Positions 42,399 through 52,003 of a DNA stretch of 64,000 nucleotides are shown piece by piece. The notes beneath the pieces are model-generated. The model made no database searches and was not told the DNA's origin. It saw nothing but the letters and a program-made list of their open reading frames with translations. Within the stretch, counting starts at the first letter, position 1. Every line of letters starts with the position of its first letter. This DNA is from an uncultured Gemmataceae bacterium (lineage in GTDB: Bacteria > Planctomycetota > Planctomycetia > Gemmatales > Gemmataceae), in the NCBI GenBank assembly GCA_937923405.1, contig CALDUY010000039.1:1-64000 (forward strand), written 5' to 3'. The position numbers were made by a program, and so were the translations under genes.

Positions 42399-43504
42399 GG
42401 TTCGCCTCGTGAGGTGCCGTGTACCAGTTGCAGATAAAGCTCGGTGAATCGCTGCACCATTGCTTGACGACTGTAGCGTTGCTTGGCGCGTTCTCGGGCG
42501 CTCTGGCCGAGCCCACGGGCTAGCTCGCGATCGTGCAGCAGTCGCCGAATGCCAGCGGCAAGCGCGGCAGGATTCTCGGGTGGAACTAACAAGCCATCGA
42601 TGCCGTCACGGAGCATCTCGGGAGTGGCTCCCGTGGCCGTGGCAACAATCGGACGCGCCGCCGCCATGTACTCCAGAATCGCGTTGGACATGCCCTCGGC
42701 GCGGGAAGGTAGGACCGCGACATCGAGTTGCGCGAGAAACTCGGGAATGTCTCGCCGCGTGCCCAGCAAACGACAGCGTTGGCATAAACCGCTATTCTGG
42801 ATCTGGATTTTCAGGTTTTGGCGTTCCTCGCCCTCGCCGACCAAGTCGAACGACACGTCGGGCAGTTGTTTAGCCGCGTCGAGCAACACATCCAAGCCTT
42901 TGACTCGTCGCAGATTGGCCACCACACCGACGCGCGATCCGTTCGCGGAGTCGGAGGGAATCGCCAGAAAGCGGTCAAGATCAACACCGTTTTCCAGGAC
43001 CAAGACACACTCCGCAGGGATGCTCTCTTGCTGAAGCAAGGCCTCACGAGCAGCAGAGCAATTAGCCAACGTCAGAGTCGTCAGCAGATGCAAGGCTCGG
43101 CCCAGAGTACGATGCACCGGCGTCAACCAATGACCAATATTGTTCCGCGTCCGAAGGCGGTGGCGTACTCCCGCGAGCCAAGCGATCGGCAGCCCGAAAT
43201 AGCTGGAATCGGGGAAGTAGGCCTGCACCACGTCGATTTGTTGACGCCAGAGAAACTGAGTGAACCGCCAGGCGCGAACGAACGTGGCGGGGTGTCGCAG
43301 CGAACCAACTCCTAATCGCAGCACCGGACAATCGTTCGGCTCTAGTGCTTGTGACATCGGGTTGTCACCACGCAACAATACCAGATAAGGCTGGACGAGC
43401 GAGCGATCTAGATGCTGGATAAGGGCCAGCAGTTGCGACTCCGTCCCAGCGGTGGCCAACTCGTCGATCAAAAAACAGACTCGAACCGGTCTCAACGCTC
43501 GCAT
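42374..43504 (-). CDS. Glycosyltransferase family 4
   Basis: A 376-residue GT4 enzyme. ATG 43504 has GTGGAG before it, and MRALRPVRVCFLIDELATAGTESQL is the normal N-terminal strand and GTE loop; the longer frame upstream adds only low-complexity residues. The donor half contains VGVVANLRRVKGLDVLLDAA, GTRRDIPEFLAQLDVAVLPSRAEGMSNAILEYMAAARPIVAT (E-x7-E in EGMSNAILE) and GLLVPPENPAAL. The start overlaps the end of the preceding gene by 13 bases. Confidence 0.92.
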   Translation of the reverse strand: MRALRPVRVCFLIDELATAGTESQLLALIQHLDRSLVQPYLVLLRGDNPMSQALEPNDCPVLRLGVGSLRHPATFVRAWRFTQFLWRQQIDVVQAYFPDSSYFGLPIAWLAGVRHRLRTRNNIGHWLTPVHRTLGRALHLLTTLTLANCSAAREALLQQESIPAECVLVLENGVDLDRFLAIPSDSANGSRVGVVANLRRVKGLDVLLDAAKQLPDVSFDLVGEGEERQNLKIQIQNSGLCQRCRLLGTRRDIPEFLAQLDVAVLPSRAEGMSNAILEYMAAARPIVATATGATPEMLRDGIDGLLVPPENPAALAAGIRRLLHDRELARGLGQSARERAKQRYSRQAMVQRFTELYLQLVHGTSRGEPCNDLQRC

Positions 43505-44673
43505 GTCGGCTCCACAGTCATGTCCGGGTGTCGCTTCGGAAGAGGGACCGTGTGCAACGACTTGGTCGGAACTAGTTTGGCCAAGAGTTTGAGATACTCT
43601 TCGACCTGAGCGGGGAAGGTAAACGCTTCTAGCACGCGTTGTCGACCGTTGAACCCCATGTCGCGGAGTCGGTCCTCGCATTCGATCGCGTCGAGAATGG
43701 CGTAGGCCAGCGCGTCAGGATTGCCCGGTGGAACAAGTAATCCGCTCGTTCCGTGTTCGATCACTTCGGGAGTCCCCCCCACTTCGGTAGCAACGACCGG
43801 CACGCCGGCAGCGCACGCCTCCAGCACGACGTTGGGCAATCCCTCGGTGTAGGACGGCAGAACGAACAAATCTAACTGCGGGATGAAGCGGTCAAGGTCG
43901 TTGCGGAAGCCGGCCAGCACGACCGAACCGCTCAGTCCGAGCATGGCGATTTGTTGCAGTAGAACCTGCTTGAGGGCACCATGGCCAAAGAGGACAAAAC
44001 CCACGTCCGGTTGAGCCTCTAGCACTCGGGCGGCGGCGGCGAGGAAGACGTCGAAGCCTTTCTCGGGACTAAGTCGCCCGGCGGTGGCGATCAGGAGCGA
44101 CTTCGGCTCGCGGAACATTTTCTCTAGCTTGAGCCGATAACGCGGGTCAGGATCAACGAAGCGGTCCGGATCGATGGCGTTGTGAATGACGCTGAGTCGT
44201 TCGGAACGAACCCCAGCACGTCGGCACTTGTCGGCCTGAGCCTTGGAGACAGCCACGACATGATCCATGAATCGCAGATGAAAGCGATCGAGTTTCTCGT
44301 AGAAGCGAACGCGCCAGTTTTCACCGGTCCAGCCGCGCGACACGGCGACGACGGGCACCCCAACCCGACGAGCAGCGATTCGGCCCAGGATGTTGGCCTT
44401 GTAGCCGTGACACAACAGCAGATCCGCTCCAACCCGGCGGAGCAACTCGGTGAGTTCACGGAGGCTTCGTCGAAAGCGGGGCGAGTCATGCTCTAGCGCG
44501 ATCGCCGTATGGCCCTGCTGCTGGGCCGCGGCCAGGAACGACCGACAGCGGCCACCTTCGGCGAACGACACGAACGTCGAACGGATCTCCTCGGGCATGT
44601 TCCGAGCTAGGCCGAGCATTTGTCGTTCGGGTCCGCCGTGAAACGTCGAGGCGGTCAGGTGAACCAGGTTCAT
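43492..44673 (-). CDS. Glycosyltransferase family 4
   Basis: A 393-residue GT4 enzyme. ATG 44673 shares one base with the previous stop (TGATG) and has AGGAGG 9 bases upstream; the protein starts MNLVHLTASTFHGGPERQMLGLA. Donor half: LLIATAGRLSPEKGFDVFLAAAARVL, GFRNDLDRFIPQLDLFVLPSYTEGLPNVVLEACAAGVPVVATEVGG, GLLVPPGNPDALA. The EGLPNVVLE and GGTPE motifs are standard for retaining GT4. It is part of the tightly overlapping glycosyltransferase block. Confidence 0.93.
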   Translation of the reverse strand: MNLVHLTASTFHGGPERQMLGLARNMPEEIRSTFVSFAEGGRCRSFLAAAQQQGHTAIALEHDSPRFRRSLRELTELLRRVGADLLLCHGYKANILGRIAARRVGVPVVAVSRGWTGENWRVRFYEKLDRFHLRFMDHVVAVSKAQADKCRRAGVRSERLSVIHNAIDPDRFVDPDPRYRLKLEKMFREPKSLLIATAGRLSPEKGFDVFLAAAARVLEAQPDVGFVLFGHGALKQVLLQQIAMLGLSGSVVLAGFRNDLDRFIPQLDLFVLPSYTEGLPNVVLEACAAGVPVVATEVGGTPEVIEHGTSGLLVPPGNPDALAYAILDAIECEDRLRDMGFNGRQRVLEAFTFPAQVEEYLKLLAKLVPTKSLHTVPLPKRHPDMTVEPTCER

Positions 44674-45944
44674 CAACAAGGGCCTCCTACGGTAGCACAG
44701 CTCAGCCACAGTTGTTCCAGGCGATCAGCAAGCGATTCCCAGTCGTAGCGTTCCACGACGCGACGTCGTCCGGCATGGGCCTGTTGTTGGGCGCGTTGTG
44801 GATCCGAGAGGGTGGTAAGAATTGCTGCTGGTAGTTCGTCTATCTCCTCGACGGAGGTCAGATGCGTCTCATCCAAATGCAACCCTTCGGCCCCGATGCG
44901 AGTGGAGACAACAGGCGTGGCCATCGCCAGAGCTTCAAGGATTTTCAGTCGCGAGCCGCCACCGATCCGCAGTGGGACAACCAGCAGGCCAGCGCGAGCG
45001 AGGAAAGGCCGCACATCCTCGACGTCGGCATGAACCTCAACTCCGGGGACGCTCAGGCGGCGTAGCCAACCAGGTGGATTGCGTCCAACGAGTAACAGTT
45101 TCGTCTGAGGACAAGCTTGCCTAACTCGAGGAAAGACACGCTCCAGCAATTGCGCCACGCCGTCTAAGTTGGGCCGCCATTCTAGACTACCGAGAAAAAG
45201 GATCTCGTTTAGATCACGAGGAGTAGTTCGGGGATGGAAGTAATCGGTGTCAACGCCGTTGTCCACCACACTCACTCGCGACAGCCCGAACTCCTCGCGA
45301 AAGCGGTCGGCATCCAGTTGACTGACAGCGATGGTGCATTCCGCCTGCTGTAGAACGTCGCGCTCGAAGCGAATGAATTTTCGCCATTGTCGGGCGATGT
45401 ACCAACGCTTCAGTGGGTTGGTCTCGTTCTCGTAGTAGCGCTGCCAGATGACCGATTCAACATTGTGGGCCATTACGACTCGTCGGCCCGGAAGTGTCCG
45501 CAGCGACTGGGCGTAAGGAGTCCACTCACAGTGCCATAAGTCGATCGGTTCCGTTCGAGCCAGTTCGTGCAGGGTTTCGATCAAGGGCTGGCTGGTGTGC
45601 GACGACACCGAATAAGGCAGCGAGGAGAGCAGATTCGCCGCCAATCGGGCGTAGAAGCGCGGTCCCGACTTAGGCGGAACAGGGCGATCCACGACCAGAG
45701 TACGAATGCCCACAGCCGCAAAGTACTCGACGGCACGAAACGCTTCCTCCTCGTCGGCATTGCGATGACAGACGTAGGTGAGGCGATGACGACGAGCCAG
45801 ACGTTGCAGCAAGCCCATTGTGCGGATGCGCTTGCCCGAGTTCAGCGGATAGGGTAACTCCTCGTCGACAATGACGACATGGAGCTTCCGCCGGGCGGGC
45901 GGCGACACAGGAGCAATCGGTCTAGCAGCAGGTGCGGTAGCCAT
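44673..45944 (-). CDS. Glycosyltransferase family 4 (sugar transferase, PEP-CTERM/EpsH-type cluster)
   Basis: A 423-residue GT4 enzyme. GGAG lies 5 bases before the ATG. It begins with a Pro/Ala-rich tail, then LHVVIVDEELPYPLNSGKRIRTMGLLQRL, which resembles the glycosyltransferases found in exosortase A loci. The donor half has FLGSLEWRPNLDGVAQLLERV, GVEVHADVEDVRPFLARAGLLVVPLRIGGGSRLKILEALAMATPVVSTRIGAEGL. The G(G)GSRLKILEALAM motif replaces the E-x7-E glutamate with Ser, a known variant. Its stop overlaps the next start by one base. Confidence 0.9.
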   Translation of the reverse strand: MATAPAARPIAPVSPPARRKLHVVIVDEELPYPLNSGKRIRTMGLLQRLARRHRLTYVCHRNADEEEAFRAVEYFAAVGIRTLVVDRPVPPKSGPRFYARLAANLLSSLPYSVSSHTSQPLIETLHELARTEPIDLWHCEWTPYAQSLRTLPGRRVVMAHNVESVIWQRYYENETNPLKRWYIARQWRKFIRFERDVLQQAECTIAVSQLDADRFREEFGLSRVSVVDNGVDTDYFHPRTTPRDLNEILFLGSLEWRPNLDGVAQLLERVFPRVRQACPQTKLLLVGRNPPGWLRRLSVPGVEVHADVEDVRPFLARAGLLVVPLRIGGGSRLKILEALAMATPVVSTRIGAEGLHLDETHLTSVEEIDELPAAILTTLSDPQRAQQQAHAGRRRVVERYDWESLADRLEQLWLSCATVGGPC

Positions 45945-45961
45945 GTGGTCTCCGGATCAAA

Positions 45962-46912
45962 TCAGGCCGCCCAATGACGTTTCGTCGGGGTGTGTACTCG
46001 GAACGACGAATCGTAGCTGGCCAACGCCTGAGTCAGCGTGCCGAACGGAAAGTCGCGCAGAATCCGCTTCAGACGCGCCTCCGTGTGGTGCAGGTTCACA
46101 TAGTGGCGGAAACGTCGGCCCAGTGAGGCAGGGACGCGCGGTTGGTCGGGATCGATCTCCCAGGGATGCAAATACATCGCGAACGGTCGTCCCTGCTCGT
46201 TGATCTTGCGCAGCCCCAAGCGAGTCAGGGCGTAGGGATAGAGTCGGAAGTAGCCGCCTCCGCCAACCGGGAGAGGATAGCCATATAAGCTCCATACCGG
46301 AGGAGGAAACTCCCACAAATAGCCCGCGAGGCGATCAATCCGGTGCGGTTCGAGCGGCGACCCTGCAATGCCGTAGCGATCGTGATGCGTGGGGTAGATG
46401 CTTGAATCGACGCGAATGCCTTCCTCGATGAGAATGTCCAGCGCCCAGATCGAGTCGCGCGTGATGGAGAAACTGGGGGCACGATACAACGTGATACGTT
46501 CGCCGAGCGTGTCCTCTAGCACGCGAAGACCACGACGGAGGTCGGCACGAAATTCCTCGCGTGACTGCTGGTAAATCAAGCGATGGGCGTAGCTGTGGCA
46601 GCCGATCTCGTGACCAGCGGAACGAATGGCGCGAACCAGACTCGGCTGGCGTTCGGCGACCCAGCCGAGGACGAAAAACGTGGCTCGCACACCAGCTCGG
46701 GCAAACAGTTCCAACAGTCGATCAGTATTAGTTCCGACGCGAGTTTCCAGCTGATCCCAGTCGGCGCGATCAATCACGTTCTCGAACGCCGAGACGTGGT
46801 AATAATCCTCAACGTCGACTGTCAGGGCGTTGAGCCAGTCTGTGGTAGTCGCCTCTTTGACACTGCTGGGCTCTTGCAGCGTTCGAGTCGGAAACGGCAG
46901 AATCGTCGTCAT
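45962..46912 (-). CDS. XrtA-system polysaccharide deacetylase (NodB-like with DUF3473)
   Basis: A 316-residue carbohydrate esterase of the type linked to exosortase/PEP-CTERM loci. NodB motifs: the metal Asp in LTVDVEDYYHVSAFE, RATFFVLGWVAER, the His pair in GHEIGCHSYAHR, and the FRAPSFSI-like YRAPSFSITRDSIWAL. The C-terminal half (PVGGGGYFRLYPY, MYLHPWEIDPDQPRVP) is the DUF3473 part. ATG 46912 has AAAGGA upstream. It would remove acetyl groups from sugars of the exported glycan. Confidence 0.93.
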   Translation of the reverse strand: MTTILPFPTRTLQEPSSVKEATTTDWLNALTVDVEDYYHVSAFENVIDRADWDQLETRVGTNTDRLLELFARAGVRATFFVLGWVAERQPSLVRAIRSAGHEIGCHSYAHRLIYQQSREEFRADLRRGLRVLEDTLGERITLYRAPSFSITRDSIWALDILIEEGIRVDSSIYPTHHDRYGIAGSPLEPHRIDRLAGYLWEFPPPVWSLYGYPLPVGGGGYFRLYPYALTRLGLRKINEQGRPFAMYLHPWEIDPDQPRVPASLGRRFRHYVNLHHTEARLKRILRDFPFGTLTQALASYDSSFRVHTPTKRHWAA

Positions 46913-46945
46913 GGTGCATCCTTTCACCGCGACGGAGGAAGGCGA

Positions 46946-47989
46946 TCAGTTCCTCGGACAACCGACAACGGTTTCCCAAACCAGTCCCCAGCCCGCGCCG
47001 AGATGCACGGTGAGGAATACCAACGGGCACAAGAGCATAAAGCACGGCTGCCGATGCCGCCACGCTAGCCCCAAGCTGAAGCTGACAACGAGCAAGACAT
47101 AAAGGAGTAACGCGCCAACAAACAGGCCACATAGTGGAGCGAATAACAGCGCCAGCCACGGCCCCATCAACAGCCCCAGCACGAACAATCCCGGAAGGAA
47201 TCCCGCCAAGGAGAAGGTCTCCGGATGTTTGCGGAGCAGCCGGACACGACCTCGACCATAGCGCACGAGTTGGCGGAACAACTTTGGCAAACTGTCGCGG
47301 GGGTGATAGCGAACCAGGACGCGCGGCGTGAACCAACAGGTCAGGTTAGCTTTGGCCGCACGATGATTGAACTCGACATCCTCGCAGGCATCGAAGCGTT
47401 CATCGAACCAACCGATGCGGTCGAACACCTCGCGACGGTAGGCGACTGCCACGCTCTGCGGCGGGACGAACCCTTCTTGGGTCGACCAAATGTGCGAGGC
47501 GGGATGGTGCCCTAGTCGAGACGAACGAGCGGCTGCAATCGCCCGTTGCAAGATCGTCGCCCCAGACACGTCAAGTGGTTGCGGACGACCGACGCAGTCG
47601 GCACCGGAGCGATGGAACGCCTCGACGAGATCCGCAAAATAGCGTCGATTGGAGATCTCACAATGTCCATCAACCAATACAAGGATCTCTCCTCGGGCAG
47701 CGCGGGCGGCGACGTTGCGGCCAGCACTAGACCAGCGGCGCGGATTGCGCAGCAGGCGGAGATTCGGACGCGATCGAGCCAGTTGTTCGACGAGAGCGAC
47801 TGTGTCGTCGGTCGATTCACCGTCGGCCACCAGAACCTCGTAACGATCGACGGGGTAATCCTGGGCAAACAATTGCTCAAGCGTCGCCGTAATGTGAGCC
47901 GCTTCGTTGCGAACCGGCACGATGACGGAGAGGAACGGCAGCGTAGACGAGGCACTGGCCTTCTCTCGGAGTAACGTCACTTGGTTCAT
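46946..47989 (-). CDS. Glycosyltransferase family 2 with C-terminal membrane helices (ExoA-like)
   Basis: A 347-residue inverting GT-A enzyme. The nucleotide-binding start PFLSVIVPVRNEAAHITATLEQL, the DGESTDDT block, the metal DGH (VLVDGHCEISN), and the acceptor ED (CEDVEFNHRAAKA) are present. Three hydrophobic spans near 265-335 anchor it in membrane, as in ExoA of succinoglycan synthesis. GGGGAG precedes the start at about 11 bases. It sits between the priming transferase and the deacetylase genes. Confidence 0.9.
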   Translation of the reverse strand: MNQVTLLREKASASSTLPFLSVIVPVRNEAAHITATLEQLFAQDYPVDRYEVLVADGESTDDTVALVEQLARSRPNLRLLRNPRRWSSAGRNVAARAARGEILVLVDGHCEISNRRYFADLVEAFHRSGADCVGRPQPLDVSGATILQRAIAAARSSRLGHHPASHIWSTQEGFVPPQSVAVAYRREVFDRIGWFDERFDACEDVEFNHRAAKANLTCWFTPRVLVRYHPRDSLPKLFRQLVRYGRGRVRLLRKHPETFSLAGFLPGLFVLGLLMGPWLALLFAPLCGLFVGALLLYVLLVVSFSLGLAWRHRQPCFMLLCPLVFLTVHLGAGWGLVWETVVGCPRN

Positions 47990-48052
47990 CGAGATAACAA
48001 CTCCCCCTCTTGTCCGTCCTGCCGTGGGTCAGGCGGACCACACAGTTACTGC

Positions 48053-48862
48053 TCAAGCCGCCAATCGGGTTCGCTGCGGAACCGACGGAGTTTCCGGCAC
48101 TAGATCGCGTGTGACTCGTTCGATCGTCTGACTGGTAGGCAGCCCGACCAGTCGTGAGGTGAAACGGAACGGAATCGCCAGAGCGTAACACGCGGTGCAG
48201 AGCAGTAGGCGGAATTCCAGCCAGGGGGTCAGTTCACGGATGTAGTATAGATCGTGAGCGAGCTTGCGGCGAACACTCTCGATGTCGGAATCGGGCGGCA
48301 ACAGCACCTGGGCCAATCCAGTCACTCCCGGTCGGACGTTCAACCGTTGTCGATAAGTAGGAAGAGCCTGTTCGAGTTTCGGCACAAACTCGGGGCGCTC
48401 CGGACGTGGACCGATCAGGCTCATCTCGCCACGCAGCACGTTCCACAACTGCGGCAACTCGTCGAGATGCGACAGGCGAAGAAACCACCCCAGAGGAGTG
48501 ACTCGCGGATCGCCGGGCAACGACCACAATGGACCACTTAACGCCTCGCAATTGTGCCGCATCGTGCGAAGTTTGAGGATGGTGAATAATCGACCGTTCT
48601 CTCCCACGCGGGTTTGGGTGTAGAACGCCGGTCCCTTCGAGGTCAACCGAACCAGCAGGGCGAGGAACAGCACCACGGGCAAGGTGGGGATTGCTAGCAA
48701 GCAGGCGAGGCAGAAGTCCAGGGCGTACTTGACACGAAGATATCCTCGAAATCGGCGCGGCAGAACCTTGGTTCGTACCTGCGTAGCATCTTCGCGCCAT
48801 AGTCGGATGGTCGCCGGCGCGGTAATCGGTTCCGAGGGTCGAGTTGTCGTTTTGGTTGCCAC
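48053..48862 (-). CDS. Undecaprenyl-phosphate sugar phosphotransferase (priming enzyme)
   Basis: A 269-residue bacterial sugar transferase (WbaP/WcaJ-type catalytic domain). One hydrophobic hairpin (FCLACLLAIPTLPVVLFLALLVRL) is followed by GPAFYTQTRVGENGRLFTILKLRTM, LSHLDELPQLWNVLRGEMSLIGPRPERPEFV and NVRPGVTGLAQV, the full family signature. GTG 48862 is preferred since AAGGAGG lies 7 bases upstream; earlier ATG codons overlap epsI and lack a ribosome-binding site. It starts the lipid-linked glycan. A second membrane segment near the C-terminus (EFRLLLCTACYALAIPF) is unusual but not unknown. Confidence 0.92.
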   Translation of the reverse strand: MATKTTTRPSEPITAPATIRLWREDATQVRTKVLPRRFRGYLRVKYALDFCLACLLAIPTLPVVLFLALLVRLTSKGPAFYTQTRVGENGRLFTILKLRTMRHNCEALSGPLWSLPGDPRVTPLGWFLRLSHLDELPQLWNVLRGEMSLIGPRPERPEFVPKLEQALPTYRQRLNVRPGVTGLAQVLLPPDSDIESVRRKLAHDLYYIRELTPWLEFRLLLCTACYALAIPFRFTSRLVGLPTSQTIERVTRDLVPETPSVPQRTRLAA

Positions 48863-48917
48863 GTATTCGCCTCCTTGCCGTGGTGAGAGTGCCTCTTGTC
48901 CGTTTTCGTTGACCTTG

Positions 48918-49574
48918 TCACCCATCTTGGGCAAACAGCTTGGTCTCCAGCACTGGCAGCAGTATCTCTAGAAAGGCGATGCAGGCATCGTCCTTTTCTG
49001 CCGTGGAAGGATTCGGCTCATTGAGGTCGCGTAGGACGTAAAGTTTGTGCAGGATCGGATATCGAGAGCGAGAGAATTCCCGGCGAGCATCGTGCGAGGC
49101 GATCCACCCCTCTCCGCCGTTCCACGCCCAAAAGATTCGCACTTTGGTCACCTCGGTCACTCGAGTTCTCATCGCGTCAGAAGTCCAGAAGTGCGCCGAG
49201 CCTTGATTGGTGTCCAGAGCAATTGGCATTCGTGCCCCGACTTGAAATCCTGCCGCTCCGTAGCAGGCTTCGGGGGTGTGCGTCGCCACCGGGCCGGGCC
49301 GGCCATTGACCAGGGCCATGACGACCGTGGCCCCAGTGCGAGTGTTGGTGTATCGTCGCTGTAGGCTGCCGGTGACCCCGGGGGCCGTTTGATTGGCCTT
49401 CACCTCTAGATCGACCCCCTCCCAATCACCAATCTTCAGCGGGATCTGATCGAGCCGTTCGGCGGCGTCGCTCAGTCGGGTATCGTGTGCCCAGCGATCG
49501 GTCCAAAAGCCATGCACCAGGCCGGCAGCGAGCAAGAGCAGTGAAGCCGTGATGGAATAGATCCAGCGAAGCAT
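48918..49574 (-). CDS. EpsI-family exosortase-associated protein
   Basis: A 218-residue protein of the EpsI/DUF3485 family, found only with exosortases. One N-terminal membrane helix (ASLLLLAAGLVHGFW) is followed by LDQIPLKIGDWEGVD, an ARRY-like RRYTN segment, ALVNGRPGPVATHTPEACYGAAGF and FWAWNGGEGWIASHDARREF, the diagnostic order. ATG 49574 has AGGA upstream. In exosortase A systems EpsI is often fused to the exosortase; here it is separate and lies downstream of the tyrosine autokinase gene. Confidence 0.88.
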   Translation of the reverse strand: MLRWIYSITASLLLLAAGLVHGFWTDRWAHDTRLSDAAERLDQIPLKIGDWEGVDLEVKANQTAPGVTGSLQRRYTNTRTGATVVMALVNGRPGPVATHTPEACYGAAGFQVGARMPIALDTNQGSAHFWTSDAMRTRVTEVTKVRIFWAWNGGEGWIASHDARREFSRSRYPILHKLYVLRDLNEPNPSTAEKDDACIAFLEILLPVLETKLFAQDG

Positions 49575-49626
49575 ATTATAGATCCTCAATGGGGAATAAA
49601 CAGGTGAGAGAATTCCACTTTTGTGA

Positions 49627-51966
49627 TCAGACTGCTACCGGTTGAGCCGCACTGCTGACATAGACCTCCTCGGGACAGGCCGCGTTGACCACCGCGCCGA
49701 TGACCCGGATGCCGACCGCCGAGAGCTGCTGGCTGGCGGCGTAGACGCGGGGCATTTCGCTAACGTCACGCAGCACCGAGAGCAACACCGCGTCGGCCTG
49801 ACGTCCGATGAGCAGCGAGTCAGTCGCCGCCAACACCGGATGCGAGTCCACCACGATGAAGTCAAACTCCTCGGCCAGTAACTCGAACATGCCTTCCAAG
49901 CCATCGCGGGACAGAGCCAACAAGACCTCACGATCCCACTGCCCCGCCGGCATGACCCAGAGATTTTCCTGCATGGAGGCAACGGCGGCGTCGGCCATCT
50001 CGATCTCGCCTAGCAGCACTTCGCTGAAGCCCGGTTGCATGGCGAGCTCGAAGAGTTCATGGACGGCGGGTCGGCGTAGGTCGCCATCGAGCAGCAGAGT
50101 TTTTCGTCCCGCCCGGGCTAGGCTCGTCGCCAGCGCCGCCGCCAGCGTAGTTTTCCCCTCGCCGGAAGCGGCACTGGTCACCATGACCACGCGCGTGGAT
50201 CGGGTGTTCGCCTCGTGCAGGAGTCGGGTCCGAATGGCATCGATCGATTCCATGACAGGAGTGCCTTCCAGTTCACTCTCACCGGCGGCGTTGACCAGCT
50301 GATGTTCCAAGTGGGGCATCGCAGGCACGGCCCCTACGACGCGAATGCCCAATCCGCGACTGATCTCGCTGGCCGTTCGCACGCGCCGCTTGCGAAACTC
50401 CAGCCAGGCCAATCCGATGCTCACTGCGCCCAGAACGGCGATCGGCGAGATGCCAGCGGCGAGCAACTGTTTCTTGTTGTCGCGCTTCATCAACTCGGCA
50501 TCCTGAAATTTGGTGATCCGGTTGGCGGCACGCAACTCGACTCGCTCGTGTTCGAGTTTGGTGCCAATGTCGTGAACGAGCTTCTCATCGACTTTGATGT
50601 CTGCGACGCGCTGTTCATACTCCGAAGCCAGCACGGGAGTCTTGGCGGCCTCCTTGGACAGAACTTTGATCTGTTCTTCGAGTTTGCTTTCCAGGCTGGT
50701 CAGGGCATCGATCTGTTTCCGCATCCGTTCGCGCATAATCGCTGGATCTTCGATGAACTGCGGAATGCCAGCACCGTTGGTCGTGGTCGAAGCGTTTTTG
50801 GCCGCTCGCGCCAGGCTAGTGCGGACTCGCTCGGCCAACACAGCCTTTCGCTGTTCCAGGGAGGCTCGCGCCGCCGCTGCTTTGTCTCGAGCGATTTTCC
50901 GCGAGACATAGTTCGGGGGGTATCCCTGTCGAGCCAAAGTGGCATCCTGATCCTGGTAGTACAGAACTCGTTCGTGATACCGCCGAGCCTCGGCATCCTT
51001 TTCCATCGCCAGTTCCAGCGCTTCGTCGAAGCCGGGCAACTCGGGTTTACCGTTGCCGTCCTTCGGCGGAACCACGCTGTCCATGAACTTTTTGATGGCG
51101 GCCACGCGGGCGTCGTAGGTCTCCAGCTCCGCTCGGGCCTCGATCAGTTTGAAGCTGACATTGGCGTGCTGGAGCTTGAGATCCTTGAGATTCTGGGTCA
51201 CCTCCAATCGCTGCTCCCGCCACAGGGCCGGGTCGATGGTGCCAAGTTTTTCCGCCAGATCCTTCAGGCTGTTCTTCTTCTTGGCCACCTCGTCGGACTT
51301 TTCTGTATAGAGCTTCTCGAACTCGCTGACTTTGTCCTTACGCTGTCTCTGCCGAGCGTAAACGATCTCTTCCAGATAGGCGTCCTTCACGCCATTAAGC
51401 ACGGTCGTGGCCACGTGTGGGTCCGGATGGCTGTAATAAATTGTTAGCAGCTCGGAATTCTCTTTGAATTCCACTCGGAGATCTTCCTGGATCGCCTGAG
51501 CGGGATCGATCTCTTTGCTGTCGAGGTTGAGTCGGCGCACCTCATCGCGTTTCAGAGCGGCGGCAATGACACGCCGTGTCGCCACCTCAGCGGCGGTCGT
51601 CTGCAGTGTGGCTTTGAAGTCACCTGCCGACGGCTGAGCGTTACTCAACAGGGCATCTCCAGAGTAGCGCACCTGAAGATGGGCGAAGGCGGTATACTTG
51701 GGAGTCAGCGCGTACCAAACGGCGACGCTAGCGATCGCGCCCAGCGTTCCGCCGAGCAACACGGCGCTGACCCATCGCCGCCGCAACGCCGCTAGCAACC
51801 CCATCAGGTCGGGAGCTGCTGTCAACCCTGGAGGAAGCGGGGCGTTTGGTCCCGCTGGTCGTGGTAATGGCGTAGGCTCAACTCGTCCTGCATTGGTTGG
51901 CGACTCTCGTGTCGGAATCGTTCGCATCGGAATCGTCGGGTCTAACCTACCAGCATCATGCTGCAT
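49627..51966 (-). CDS. Wzc-like polysaccharide co-polymerase with tyrosine autokinase domain
   Basis: A 779-residue inner-membrane protein. A Pro-rich N-terminus precedes membrane helix 1 (AVLLGGTLGAIASVAVWYAL) and the Wzz periplasmic domain; long coiled coils run from about 200 to 480, and helix 2 (GISPIAVLGAVSIGLAWLEF) closes it. The BY-kinase domain has Walker A ASGEGKTTLAAALA, Walker A' LLLDGDLRRP and Walker B FIVVDSHPVL. The C-terminal tail (ACPEEVYVSSAAQPVAV) has only one Tyr instead of the usual tyrosine cluster. ATG 51966 has AAGGAGGT 9 bases upstream. It should control chain length and export together with the Wza-like protein encoded divergently. Confidence 0.9.
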   Translation of the reverse strand: MQHDAGRLDPTIPMRTIPTRESPTNAGRVEPTPLPRPAGPNAPLPPGLTAAPDLMGLLAALRRRWVSAVLLGGTLGAIASVAVWYALTPKYTAFAHLQVRYSGDALLSNAQPSAGDFKATLQTTAAEVATRRVIAAALKRDEVRRLNLDSKEIDPAQAIQEDLRVEFKENSELLTIYYSHPDPHVATTVLNGVKDAYLEEIVYARQRQRKDKVSEFEKLYTEKSDEVAKKKNSLKDLAEKLGTIDPALWREQRLEVTQNLKDLKLQHANVSFKLIEARAELETYDARVAAIKKFMDSVVPPKDGNGKPELPGFDEALELAMEKDAEARRYHERVLYYQDQDATLARQGYPPNYVSRKIARDKAAAARASLEQRKAVLAERVRTSLARAAKNASTTTNGAGIPQFIEDPAIMRERMRKQIDALTSLESKLEEQIKVLSKEAAKTPVLASEYEQRVADIKVDEKLVHDIGTKLEHERVELRAANRITKFQDAELMKRDNKKQLLAAGISPIAVLGAVSIGLAWLEFRKRRVRTASEISRGLGIRVVGAVPAMPHLEHQLVNAAGESELEGTPVMESIDAIRTRLLHEANTRSTRVVMVTSAASGEGKTTLAAALATSLARAGRKTLLLDGDLRRPAVHELFELAMQPGFSEVLLGEIEMADAAVASMQENLWVMPAGQWDREVLLALSRDGLEGMFELLAEEFDFIVVDSHPVLAATDSLLIGRQADAVLLSVLRDVSEMPRVYAASQQLSAVGIRVIGAVVNAACPEEVYVSSAAQPVAV

Positions 51967-52003
51967 CACGGGAGTACCTCCTTGTTCGTGCGCGAGAACT
52001 GGT

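Noticed and set aside
50215..51447. Long plus-strand open frame of about 410 codons inside the tyrosine autokinase gene
   Set aside because: It is antisense to a well-supported gene, has no recognisable motif and no ribosome-binding site. Long antisense frames are common in GC-rich genes.
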